The translations under genes and the position numbers were made by a program. The notes beneath the pieces were generated by a model that was given only the letters and a program-made list of their open reading frames with translations, was not told the origin of the DNA and searched no databases. From Phyllobacterium brassicacearum (GTDB lineage: Bacteria > Pseudomonadota > Alphaproteobacteria > Rhizobiales > Rhizobiaceae), in contig NZ_PGGO01000001.1 in assembly GCF_003010955.1 (NCBI RefSeq), forward strand, positions 372,001-436,000: a DNA stretch of 64,000 nucleotides, read 5' to 3'. Shown here piece by piece: positions 56,813-64,000 of the stretch. Within the stretch, counting starts at the first letter, position 1, and the number at the start of each line of letters is the position of its first letter.

Positions 56813-57718
56813 CTAATCCCGGTACTCCGATGGCGTCACACCGACTTCCTTGCGGAACACCTGGGCGAAATGGCTCGGACTTGAATAGCCGACATCGAGG
56901 CCGATCTCGATGATCGCCTTGTCGGTTTCCCTGAGCAATCTGCGGGCCTCGGCCATTCGCATGCGGATGAAATATGCGGATGGGGAGAATCCCATCGATT
57001 GCTTGAATACCCGGCTGAAATGAAAGGGACTGAGACCAGCCTCGGCGGCAAGCGCCTCCAGACTGAACTCGCGGTCGAGCGCGTTTTGCATGAGATCGGT
57101 CACACGGCGCAGCTTGAACGCCGGCAGCGCCCCTCGTTTGCGCGGCACCTTGGCGTTTACATCGCTATAGGTCCGGACCAGATGGATGGCGAGTGCGTGA
57201 GCGAGACCCTGAACATACATTTCGCTGGGATCATGCGGGCTTGTCAGCTCGGTGCCGATAAGGCCAAGCAAGCTGGAAATCTGATCGTCGCGCTTGCCGG
57301 AAACATCCTGCAGCTGCAGTTGCCCCCCGGGCCGGATTTCCGCAACAGCATCATCCCATACTGGACGACCGAGATAGACATGCATGACCTGGAAAGGATC
57401 CGGACCCCTGCTAGTCCAGCGCATCTCATAGGGCGTTGGCGAATGCGTCAGGAAGAAGTCACCGGCACTGACCTCGCTGCCCAGCCATTCGCCATTCAGC
57501 TCCCGCTCTTCGATTATCGCGGCACCCGACGTTATCCAGACCAGCAACGGCTCGGCGACGGCGGGCACAAGCAGACTGGTTTCCTGCGGTCGATGCGACA
57601 GGAGGTGAACGAGAACTTTGTTCCAGGCCTCGCCCTCGCTCTTCGTCAAGAGACGTCCGTTGAGATGGTCTTTCAGCGATTCGGCAGAAGTACGTCTGTG
57701 CGCGCGATCATTGTCCAT
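56813..57718 (-). CDS. AraC-family regulator with cupin-type N-terminus
   Basis: A 301-residue activator. The N-terminal part has a cupin-like sheet (LLVWITSGAAIIEERELNGEWLGSEVSAGDFFLTHSPTPYEM). The C-terminal part has two HTH motifs: FSLEALAAEAGLSPFHFSRVFKQSMGFSPSAYF and a second AIIEIGLDVGYSSPSHFAQVFRKEVGVTPSEYR. This is a full AraC DNA-binding domain. Upstream of SDR paralogue 1 on the same strand, it probably activates it and perhaps itself. The inducer is not evident. Confidence 0.92.
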   Translation of the reverse strand: MDNDRAHRRTSAESLKDHLNGRLLTKSEGEAWNKVLVHLLSHRPQETSLLVPAVAEPLLVWITSGAAIIEERELNGEWLGSEVSAGDFFLTHSPTPYEMRWTSRGPDPFQVMHVYLGRPVWDDAVAEIRPGGQLQLQDVSGKRDDQISSLLGLIGTELTSPHDPSEMYVQGLAHALAIHLVRTYSDVNAKVPRKRGALPAFKLRRVTDLMQNALDREFSLEALAAEAGLSPFHFSRVFKQSMGFSPSAYFIRMRMAEARRLLRETDKAIIEIGLDVGYSSPSHFAQVFRKEVGVTPSEYRD

Positions 57719-57782
57719 GGCAGGGCATTAGAGCACAGCACGGCCGGCATTCGATACTCCCCTGCCCGGAAAACCGAACATC

Positions 57783-58118
57783 TCATTCGCGGCGCAGGAT
57801 CATTCCGGCGTGATAAAGCACGCCATCGATGAAATCGCCATCGGCAGTGAAGCCGGTGTCATCGACATAATCGATATGATCACCGGTTAAGCGGTACTGG
57901 CCCTGATAGGCGCTCTTGCGTTTGCCCCGGGCCTCGTCATAGCGCCCGTTGGGCAGCAGTTCGTGGCGGATGTAACCATCGTCAGTGACCCACATGCCGA
58001 CATAGGGGTGTTGTGTATCGGACATCGTTTTTTCCTCGGCTCGAGCGACGAGTAGTTGCATTGAGATTGTCAATGCGGCCGACATGGATGCGATCAGGAG
58101 CCCATTTGGCCTTGGCAT
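57783..58118 (-). CDS. Atu4866-domain protein, exported form
   Basis: A 111-residue protein. The C-terminal 75 residues match the Atu4866 family of unknown function (HPYVGMWVTDDGYIRHELL, YDEARGKRKSAYQGQYRLTGDHIDYVDDTGF, YHAGMILRR). From ATG 58118, with GAGGAG 7 bases upstream, there is a signal-like segment (LLIASMSAALTISMQLLVARA, cleavage near 26), so this form would be exported. ATG 58025, with GAGGAA upstream, would give a 79-residue cytoplasmic form about the length I recall for the Agrobacterium protein. Both starts look usable. It sits between two AraC genes. Confidence 0.72.
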   Translation of the reverse strand: MPRPNGLLIASMSAALTISMQLLVARAEEKTMSDTQHPYVGMWVTDDGYIRHELLPNGRYDEARGKRKSAYQGQYRLTGDHIDYVDDTGFTADGDFIDGVLYHAGMILRRE

Positions 58119-58228
58119 AGCCGCGCTCCTCATTGCGTTTTACCGACAAAAACGTGCACTCCCGCCGCGAAATGACGGTAGAACAGGGCTCCAAAACCAT
58201 TGCACAATTCTACGAATGGCCCGGCTTC

Positions 58229-59137
58229 TCACACAAAATCGGGCAGGTTCCTGAGTTTGTCGACGTCGCGCCTCGGTGAGAGACCGAAGAGGCGCGAGTA
58301 TTCACGGGAAAACTGCGAAGGGCTTTCATAGCCGACCATGAAGCCGGCCGTTGCAGCATCGAGCGATTGCGCGAGCATGAGCTTGCGTGCTTCCTGCAGC
58401 CGTATCTGCTTCTGATATTGGAGCGGACTCATCGAAGTCACTGTCCGGAAATGCTGGTGAAAAGACGAGACGCTCATATTCACATGCGCGGCGACATCAT
58501 CCACCCTGATCAGCCGTGAATAATTGCTCTTGATCATGGCGACGGCCTTGCCGATCTGGGAGAGCTTGCTCTCCGCATAGGCTATCTGTTGCAGGCGGGC
58601 GGCCTGATCGCCCATGAGCAACCGGTAAAGAATCTCCCGCTCAATCAGCGGCGCGAGAACCTTCCGGTCGCTATCTCTTTCGGCATCAAGCAGCGACACC
58701 AGCCGCACCACTGCATCAAGCAGTTCGGCCGGGGCCGTACTGATGTCTATCCCCCTGGCCGGGGGGCTGCTGCGTAATGCGGAGGGTGGAACTTCGGTGA
58801 TGACTTCGCTGATGACCGCCGGGTCGAGATCAAGGCGCAGGCACAGATAAGGCTTGTCCTCCGATGCCTCGACAACCTGTCCCACGATTGGTAAGTCAAC
58901 GCTGACAATAAGAAATTGCGGCGGTTCATAAAAATACACTTCATCCGCCAGCAGCGTCTGTTTGCGGCCCTGGGCCACGAAACAAACCGCCGGCTGGTGC
59001 AGGATATGGATCGGCTCCGTCGGCTGCGTGGAGCGCAGGGTGTGAACACGCGGGATCTCCGTCGCCGTGGCTCCGTCCTTCTCGGCGTATTTTGCCAGAA
59101 TGGCAGCAAGTCTGTCGATCACGCTAAAACCCTCCAT
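58229..59137 (-). CDS. AraC-family regulator (AraC_N domain)
   Basis: A 302-residue regulator with the AraC_N-type N-terminus (VIDRLAAILAKYAEKDGATATEIPRVHTLRSTQPTEPIHILHQPAVCFVAQGRKQTLLADEVYFYEPPQFLIVSVDLP), common in YqhC-like regulators of aldehyde responses, and a C-terminal double HTH (IRVDDVAAHVNMSVSSFHQHFRTVTSMSPLQYQKQIRLQEARKLML, then AATAGFMVGYESPSQFSREYSRLFG). YqhC governs an aldehyde reductase, so a similar job for the divergent SDR (59324) is plausible. ATG 59137 chosen; ATG 59146 is possible. Confidence 0.92.
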   Translation of the reverse strand: MEGFSVIDRLAAILAKYAEKDGATATEIPRVHTLRSTQPTEPIHILHQPAVCFVAQGRKQTLLADEVYFYEPPQFLIVSVDLPIVGQVVEASEDKPYLCLRLDLDPAVISEVITEVPPSALRSSPPARGIDISTAPAELLDAVVRLVSLLDAERDSDRKVLAPLIEREILYRLLMGDQAARLQQIAYAESKLSQIGKAVAMIKSNYSRLIRVDDVAAHVNMSVSSFHQHFRTVTSMSPLQYQKQIRLQEARKLMLAQSLDAATAGFMVGYESPSQFSREYSRLFGLSPRRDVDKLRNLPDFV

Positions 59138-59323
59138 CACGCTCAATCGCAGTTTATCTATGCCAGCTGCCTCCCGCGTTCAAAGTGATTTGCAGGGAAT
59201 TCGGTTCTCCGGAGGATCAGGCAAGACATGCGGCGCTTTATTCTACCTGGGTCCCGGTCGTTCATGCGACGTTCCAGCTGCATCGAAACAACCGAATGAT
59301 CGATGGTTACGAAGGAGAAGGTT

Positions 59324-60058
59324 ATGGACGGCATTACCGGCAAAGTTGTTCTCATCACCGGAGCAAGCAGCGGCATCGGAGAAGCGGCTGCAAGGCTGCT
59401 TGCGCAACGCGGAGCCAAAATCGTGCTCGGAGCCCGGCGCACCGATCGCCTGAGCGCTCTGGCAGAAAGCATCGAATCCCAGGGCGGTGCTGTTCGCATC
59501 CGCAAGCTTGACGTCACAAGCCTTGAAGACACGCAGGACTTTGCGGATTTCGCCATTGCCGAATTCGGGCACGTCGACGTCATCATCAACAATGCCGGCG
59601 TCATGCCTCTTTCGCCGCTTGCCTCGCTCAAGGTCGACGAGTGGAACCGTATGATCGACGTAAACATCCGCGGTGTGCTGCATGGCATCGCCGCGGTGCT
59701 GCCGGGAATGGAAGCGCGCGGCTCCGGCCAGATCATCAATATTGCTTCGATCGGAGCGCACGCCGTTTCCCCCACGGCGGCGGTCTATTGCGCGACAAAA
59801 TACGCCGTCCGGGCAATCTCGGACGGGCTCCGGCAGGAGACTGACAGGATTCGCGTAACCGTCGTTTCACCAGGTGTTGTCGAATCCGAGCTTGCCGACA
59901 GCATCTCGGACGAAAAAGGCCGGAACGAAATGAAGGAATTCAGACGGATTTCGATCAAGCCCGATGCGATTGCGCGCGCTATCGCCTATGCCATCGAGCA
60001 GCCATCCGAAGTTGACGTCAGCGAACTGATCGTCCGTCCGACGGCGAGCCCCTACTGA
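59324..60058 (+). CDS. Short-chain dehydrogenase/reductase (paralogue 2)
   Basis: A 244-residue classical SDR. VLITGASSGIGEAAARLL at the start, ARRTDRL for the NADP phosphate, INNAGVMPLSPLASLKVDEWNRMIDVNIRGVL, the catalytic ASIGAH serine and VYCATKYAV tyrosine/lysine. It shares the KxDEWxRMxDVN and YCATK stretches with the SDR at 55913, roughly half of positions by eye. Divergent from an AraC_N regulator 186 bases away. GGAGAAGG precedes ATG 59324. A hairpin (60065-60087) follows. Confidence 0.93.
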   Translation: MDGITGKVVLITGASSGIGEAAARLLAQRGAKIVLGARRTDRLSALAESIESQGGAVRIRKLDVTSLEDTQDFADFAIAEFGHVDVIINNAGVMPLSPLASLKVDEWNRMIDVNIRGVLHGIAAVLPGMEARGSGQIINIASIGAHAVSPTAAVYCATKYAVRAISDGLRQETDRIRVTVVSPGVVESELADSISDEKGRNEMKEFRRISIKPDAIARAIAYAIEQPSEVDVSELIVRPTASPY

Positions 60059-60064
60059 GACAGA

Positions 60065-60087
60065 AGCCGGCGCTTGCAGCGTCGGCT
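60065..60087 (+). terminator. Hairpin after SDR paralogue 2
   Basis: AGCCGGCGCT (60065-60074) and AGCGTCGGCT (60078-60087) pair at 9 of 10 positions around TGC, 6 bases past the stop. No T-run follows. Confidence 0.45.
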
Positions 60088-60118
60088 CCGCTGCCCTGCG
60101 GCAGGTGCGTAAGCAAAA

Positions 60119-60889
60119 TCAGCTCTGTTCAATGCGCTTGAGAACGGATTGGAGAGCAAGCGTCAGCGCTTTTGTTCCACCATTCTCGGTAAACTCCCTG
60201 AAAACCTGCTCGTTCAGACCGCCCTTGGTCGAAAACTCAGAAGCCATTGCCACGAACGATTGCTCCCCTGATGTGTCCGTTACGTGGGACAGGGCGCCAA
60301 ACAGCTGTTTCAGATACATGCTCGCCTGGTCATAGGACATGCCTTCCGCTTCGAGCCAACGGGCGCTTGTTTCCAACAAACCGAAATATGTGGCCATCAA
60401 CGCGCTCGCTGCGCCAAACAGATCGTACTGTTTGAGGTCTTTTGCTTGAAGCGCGGTTCCAAGGGACGAAAACAGGTCAGCTATTTGATCATTGGGCGGA
60501 TAAATTGCAGTCGCTCCCCGCAACTCAGCGACAAATGGAAGGGGAATCGCCCGGGTAATCGTTGTGGGTACGTCAATCCAGCCGGCGAGTGCCTCGATCT
60601 GGACAGCAGCAATAAAACTCACCACATGCTGACCTTTTCGAAAACTGAGTTCTCTTACCACTTCCTCCGCGATCTGCGGTCTTATTGCAAGAAACACGAT
60701 CTCGGCGCTATCCACGACATCCTGATTGTCGGCGCCGACGCGCACGATTGGAAACATCTCTGCCAATCGTGCCGCAACGTGCGGACTACGAGGAGAAACG
60801 ACAACAGCGCTGATATCCGACCTTGATTTCATCAGGCCAGTGACAACAGCCTCGGTTATGGCACCCGATCCTACAAAACCTAATTTCAT
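60119..60889 (-). CDS. Pyrroline-5-carboxylate reductase-like protein
   Basis: A 256-residue NAD(P)-binding protein. MKLGFVGSGAITEAVVTGL (Rossmann loop GxGxIxEA), SPRSPHVAARLAEMF, VFLAIRPQIAEEVV and VVSFIAAVQIEALAGWI, then TTITRAIPLPFVAELRGATAIYPPN follow the ProC pattern, with a C-terminal helical dimerisation half containing GGLNEQVF. The usual GGxT(x)2Q-type catalytic segment of ProC is altered (STKGGLNEQVF), so a different imino acid or a regulatory role is possible. GGGGA precedes ATG 60889. It lies 171 bases downstream of the broken aminotransferase on the same strand. Confidence 0.8.
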   Translation of the reverse strand: MKLGFVGSGAITEAVVTGLMKSRSDISAVVVSPRSPHVAARLAEMFPIVRVGADNQDVVDSAEIVFLAIRPQIAEEVVRELSFRKGQHVVSFIAAVQIEALAGWIDVPTTITRAIPLPFVAELRGATAIYPPNDQIADLFSSLGTALQAKDLKQYDLFGAASALMATYFGLLETSARWLEAEGMSYDQASMYLKQLFGALSHVTDTSGEQSFVAMASEFSTKGGLNEQVFREFTENGGTKALTLALQSVLKRIEQS

Positions 60890-61060
60890 CGTTCCCCGCA
60901 GTGTTTGATGTACGTCCATCATAACGCAATGAAGTCATCGGGCCACGAAAAACGCCACGACCGGATGCCAGCTCCGGGCCAGATGCAGTCATTGCGGGCG
61001 TCCGACCGCACAGCTCGTAAAGATTTCGCGACAACTGATGGCTGCCCTGAAGGGCAATGT

Positions 61061-62191
61061 TCAGGCAGCCATAATGGATACGATGCGCTCGATTTCATCA
61101 GGCGTGTTGTAGTAGTGCGGAGAGACCGTTATCGCGCCATTACGTTTGCTCGCATAGATCCCATTTTTGGTTAGAGATGCGTGCATGTCTGCAGCGACTG
61201 TTCCGGGCTTTTGCAAAAGGGTGATGCCGGAGCGCGATTGGCACTCAAACCGGTAAGCCGGTTCAATCCCGTTGGAGAGCGCAATTTCGCAGAGCATCTC
61301 ATTCAGGCTCAGAATTCTGTTTTCGATCCACTCGATCCCTAGTTTATCGATCTGAGCAAGGCGTTCCGCAAGTCCAAGGATGCCGCACCCATCCGGTGTG
61401 CCAGGTTCAAACCGCCGCGCATCAGGGAGAAAATCAAGTGTTCTATGGAAAGCAAAGGGATCATTCACGCTCAACCAGCCTACAATCCGGGGAGATACCT
61501 GGGCCAACGCCCGGTCGGAAAAAGCCGCAAAACCGATACCGCGCGGGCCCATAAGCCACTTATGAGCGCTCACAACGAGGACATCAACGCCTGTGGCTGC
61601 AAAGTCCAAACGAAGAGCGCCGATCGACTAGGTGCCGTCCACGACGAGGAGAGCGCCGCATATCGAGCAGATATCTGCCAACGCAGATAAGTCGACCCGA
61701 AAGCCGCTGTAAAATTGCACATGGCTCACCGCGACGACGCGTGTCCGGCTGTCCATTACCTCACGAACCTGATCCGGTTCCAACCGCCCATTCGGCGACG
61801 ATATCTGACGCACCTCCACGCCCTTGGATGCCAGCTGGGTCCAGCAAAGGTAGTTGGACGGGAATTCCTGTGCGCAGACGACCAGATTGTCTCCCGGTTG
61901 CCAATCGAGGCCGAGGGCCACCAAGGACAGGCCGTGGGAGGTGTTCTGAACATACGCGATGTTCCGCGATGACGTACCGACAAGCTTCGCAGCAAGTTCT
62001 CGACCTTTGTCGAAGTATGGCTTGGCGACCTCTTTAGCGTCGCGGAGTTGTTCCGCGATGATTGGGTTGTAGTGCTCGCTGGCAAGGCGCACGCGCGTGG
62101 AGAGCGGCGATACCGAAGCATTGTCAACGTAAATTCCCTTGATCAAGTAAGGGATGTCATTGCGCAACTCATCCAAATCATGATCTGCCAT
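61061..62191 (-). pseudogene. Class V aminotransferase, interrupted by an in-frame TAG
   Basis: A 376-codon gene (ATG 62191) with PLP-dependent class V features: YIKG-type IYVDNASVSPLS at the start, VQNTSHGLSLVALGL, VCAQEFPSNYLCW, LVVDGT, the cofactor lysine in VVSAHKWLMGPRG and AASKRNGAITVSPHYYN. Codon 188 is TAG (61628-61630) inside LVVDGT-stop-SIGALRLDFAA, where relatives read DGTQSIGA. A single C-to-T change (CAG to TAG) explains it; both sides stay in one frame with no other damage. The truncated product would lack the lysine and be inactive. Amber readthrough or a sequencing error are alternatives. Relatives include cysteine desulfurase/isopenicillin-N-epimerase-like proteins; substrate unknown. 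Divergent from a LysR gene 19 bases away. Confidence 0.88.
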
Positions 62192-62210
62192 CACCACGCT
62201 CCGCCTGCAT

Positions 62211-63137
62211 TTGCTTCGTGTATTTGACGTGCTGATGCGAGAAGGAACTGTAACAACGGCGGCCGAACGACTCGGACGCACGCAATCAGCAGTCAGCCAT
62301 TCTCTCGGAAAGCTGCGCGCTTTGTTCAAGGACAAGCTTTTCATTCGTGACGGCAGATCAATGAAACCCACCCCGCGGGCCGTGGAATTGTCAGATGAAA
62401 TCTCAGATGCACTGGAAAGCATCCGAGCGACGATCGATCGCTATCAGTCATTCGTCCCCTCGGAAACGAAGCGGATCTTCCGGGTCGGGCTTCTCGACTA
62501 CCACGGAGCGATGGTCGTTCCGGAACTGATTAAGCGCTTTCGCGTTGAGGCACCGCATGCGTCCCTGCATGTCATGCCCTCGTCGAAGGAAGAGGTTGGC
62601 CGACTGGTGCTCAGTCGAAAGATGGATTGTGCGATCACTCCGAATTTCGACCGGCCGGACCCGAACTTGTTATTGTCCGAGGTCGGTCGAGATGAATTAG
62701 TTTGTGCCATATGGAGCGGCAGTGAACTGGCCCGGCAGCCGCTGACGCTGCAAAGTTATCTGGAAGCCACTCACATCCAGATGTCCGCCGATGGCCGATC
62801 TGAAGGCTTGGCCGACAAAGCTTTACGGGAGGTGGGGCTCAAACGAAAGGTCGCAGCGACGATACCAAATTATTTGATCATACCCTGGGTGCTGAGAGGA
62901 TCGGGCTTGATTACCCATTGCGCCGATAGCATTGTCCTGCTCCTTGACGAGCATAGTCAGGTAAGCTTCGTAAAGGCCCCGCTGGAGCTCCCCTCGATGC
63001 CCATATCGTTGATCATACACAAGCAGATGGCGGGCGATCCGGCGACGGCTTGGCTAAAGTGGCTGATCGAAAAGATCTACGCAGATCGAGAGGTTCGCAA
63101 GGGAGCTGCGAGAGCGGGCAGTTCCAGTCATACCTAA
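62211..63137 (+). CDS. LysR-family transcriptional regulator (NodD/SyrM-like)
   Basis: A 308-residue LTTR: RVFDVLMREGTVTTAAERLGRTQSAVSHSLGKLRALFKDKLFIRDGR at the N-terminus (HTH) and KPTPRAVELSDEISDALESI, then an effector domain. The LRVFDVLM-ERLG-TQSAVSHSL pattern is that of the NodD/NahR-like clade. The only usable start is TTG 62211, which leaves the N-terminus several residues shorter than usual and without a ribosome site; codons just upstream still encode family-like residues (LRLHLL), so translation may begin at a rare codon or the start has been damaged. It is 19 bases from the divergent aminotransferase start. Confidence 0.82.
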   Translation: MLRVFDVLMREGTVTTAAERLGRTQSAVSHSLGKLRALFKDKLFIRDGRSMKPTPRAVELSDEISDALESIRATIDRYQSFVPSETKRIFRVGLLDYHGAMVVPELIKRFRVEAPHASLHVMPSSKEEVGRLVLSRKMDCAITPNFDRPDPNLLLSEVGRDELVCAIWSGSELARQPLTLQSYLEATHIQMSADGRSEGLADKALREVGLKRKVAATIPNYLIIPWVLRGSGLITHCADSIVLLLDEHSQVSFVKAPLELPSMPISLIIHKQMAGDPATAWLKWLIEKIYADREVRKGAARAGSSSHT

Positions 63138-63423
63138 ATTGACCGAGGTCAAGCTATTCAAAGGAGCGACCTTATCTCGGGCGCAGGGCGCCGTCTTGGT
63201 ATCTCAACAGGGCCTAACCGCGGCTTAACCGGCGGTGCAGCATCTTGCGCAATCTCCCAACTGCAATGGAGAGGATATTTTGCACAATTCTTGATGAAGG
63301 TCTGCGTGATCGCACTTATTGATTCTTCGGACGCATGACGCCGCCGCACACCAGTCACCACATTTGACGCACCGACTTCTACACCTATATATTGATTGGT
63401 GGCGGGGGAGGAGGAGGTGCCTC

Positions 63424-63816
63424 TTGGATCGATCATTGTTTCTCGCCAGACTTCTGGGGCCGACATTCGTGGCGGTCGCATTCGGCATGCTGATCAATCT
63501 GGGCATGTACGAGAGCATGATCGCGGAGGGGCTGCACCCCGGCGTCCTGTTCTATCTATCCGGTCTACTGTCGTTGCTTGCTGGCCTCGCAATCGTCAAT
63601 CTGCACAATAGATGGCAGATGGACTGGCGTGTGATCATCACTGTGCTGGGCTGGCTAATGACAATCGGCGGCATCTTCCGCATAGTTTTGCCGCAGATCG
63701 CGATTGGAGTAGGTTCGACCATATATAGTGGCCGCACCTCTACCGTCGTGGTGGCGCTGATAACTGGCACACTTGGGGCCTTCCTGAGCTTCAGGGGTTA
63801 CATGCGTCGCGCCTGA
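63424..63816 (+). CDS. Small four-helix membrane protein, hypothetical
   Basis: A 130-residue membrane protein read from TTG 63424, which has a strong GGAGGAGGAGG ribosome site ending 6 bases upstream; the frame is open further back but the extra residues are basic and unlike a protein N-terminus. Four hydrophobic segments: about 8-26 (LLGPTFVAVAFGMLI), 36-54, 62-82 and 95-118. The C-terminus is RGYMRRA, probably cytoplasmic. I do not recognise a family. The 286 bases before it (63138-63423) hold no supported gene. Confidence 0.75.
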   Translation: MDRSLFLARLLGPTFVAVAFGMLINLGMYESMIAEGLHPGVLFYLSGLLSLLAGLAIVNLHNRWQMDWRVIITVLGWLMTIGGIFRIVLPQIAIGVGSTIYSGRTSTVVVALITGTLGAFLSFRGYMRRA

Positions 63817-63843
63817 AGACGCGTGTCTGTCCCGCTTGGTATT

Positions 63844-63859
63844 TAGGGTCCTGACCCTA
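63844..63859. repeat. Short palindrome at the stop codon of the right-edge gene
   Basis: TAGGGTC-CT-GACCCTA, 7-bp perfect arms, overlapping the TAG of the minus-strand gene at the window edge. It could be a repeated extragenic palindrome or a terminator; only one copy occurs here. Confidence 0.35.
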
Positions 63860-64000
63860 GATGGAGACTCCGGCCTCGCGGAGTCCGTCCACCAGCCGAT
63901 TGAACAGATTGGGATCCCGGTAGGGTAAAGCCCGCTTGAGGTGCTCGATGGAAAAGTTCGGGTTAACCTCCTGTACTTCACGCCAAAAGCGCTGCGCTTC
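63857..64000 (-). CDS. C-terminal end of a probable cyclase/TPR protein (partial)
   Basis: The last 47 codons of a minus-strand gene that begins beyond the right edge. The end reads FWREVQEVNPNFSIEHLKRALPYRDP then LFNRLVDGLREAGV, closely like the C-terminus of rhizobial adenylate/guanylate cyclases with tetratricopeptide repeats, where a NPDFxVxxxxxxLPYRD segment and GLRKAG tail are typical. Too little is present to judge the catalytic domain. Confidence 0.55.
   Translation of the reverse strand, partial: EAQRFWREVQEVNPNFSIEHLKRALPYRDPNLFNRLVDGLREAGVSI

Noticed and set aside
61628..61630. TAG as a recoded amino acid (pyrrolysine)
   Set aside because: No pyrrolysine machinery is expected in this order, and relatives have an ordinary Gln codon one base away; a nonsense mutation is simpler.
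63158..63481. 107-codon minus-strand frame
   Set aside because: Crosses the strong ribosome site and start of the membrane protein at 63424 and shows no conserved pattern; nothing supports translation.

Overview
This window is an ordinary-looking chromosomal segment of an alphaproteobacterium of the order Hyphomicrobiales (Rhizobiales), in the Phyllobacteriaceae/Brucellaceae/Rhizobiaceae neighbourhood. The assignment rests on an LsrB/VtlR-type LysR regulator beside a DUF1127 gene, UPF0314 (DUF2585), a DUF3422 protein, an Atu4866-domain protein, short-form HisG with HisZ, plant-type glutamate-cysteine ligase, a long-form PurC, and groESL behind a CIRCE element. The genus cannot be read from the sequence. 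I see no rRNA, tRNA, CRISPR array, insertion sequence, integrase or replication origin.

Layout. 1-3.7 kb: a partial DUF4105 membrane protein and an autotransporter broken by a one-base frameshift. 3.9-10.7 kb: lipoprotein, ileS, a MipA/OmpV outer-membrane protein, ribF and a class IIA HAD hydrolase, all on the minus strand. 10.8-13.4 kb: a divergent HxlR regulator/GST pair, then a zinc exporter with its SmtB-type ArsR repressor. 13.6-15.8 kb: groES-groEL with RpoH-type promoter, CIRCE and a UUCG-loop terminator. 15.8-18.9 kb: a five-gene arsenic operon (arsR, thiol-type arsC, acr3, glutaredoxin-type arsC, arsH). 18.9-21.5 kb: a second HxlR locus with an FMN reductase and GST, then VOC and SRPBCC genes. 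21.8-30.2 kb: fumC, DoxX, exported MsrB-MsrA, hisS-hisZ-hisG, tag and an L,D-transpeptidase.

30.2-40.9 kb: glcDEF for glycolate oxidation with a divergent LysR regulator, DUF3422, an FCD-type GntR regulator coupled to a PPP phosphatase, a class I amidotransferase, a conserved hypothetical and an EamA transporter. 41-47 kb: Lrp, rsmE, gshA, an SDR, purC, a DUF937 protein with tandem helical repeats. 46.8-50.6 kb: DUF1127/LsrB-VtlR pair, UPF0314, xseA. 50.8-55.8 kb: a three-gene operon of response regulator, histidine kinase and solute-binding protein, then pepT and a GFA protein. 55.9-60.1 kb: two paralogous SDRs each with an AraC regulator and an Atu4866 protein. 60.1-64 kb: a ProC-like reductase, a class V aminotransferase interrupted by an in-frame amber codon, a LysR regulator, a small membrane protein and the C-terminal end of a probable cyclase/TPR protein.

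Functionally the window combines core metabolism with many small stress and detoxification modules, each with its own local regulator and, in several cases, a visible operator. No clearly unprecedented system stands out. The best leads are two matching HxlR operators, a palindrome half-site shared by the gntR and glcD promoters, the LsrB-DUF1127 divergent region, the kinase/regulator/binding-protein operon without a transporter, the DUF937 repeat protein, and two genes broken by single-base lesions.
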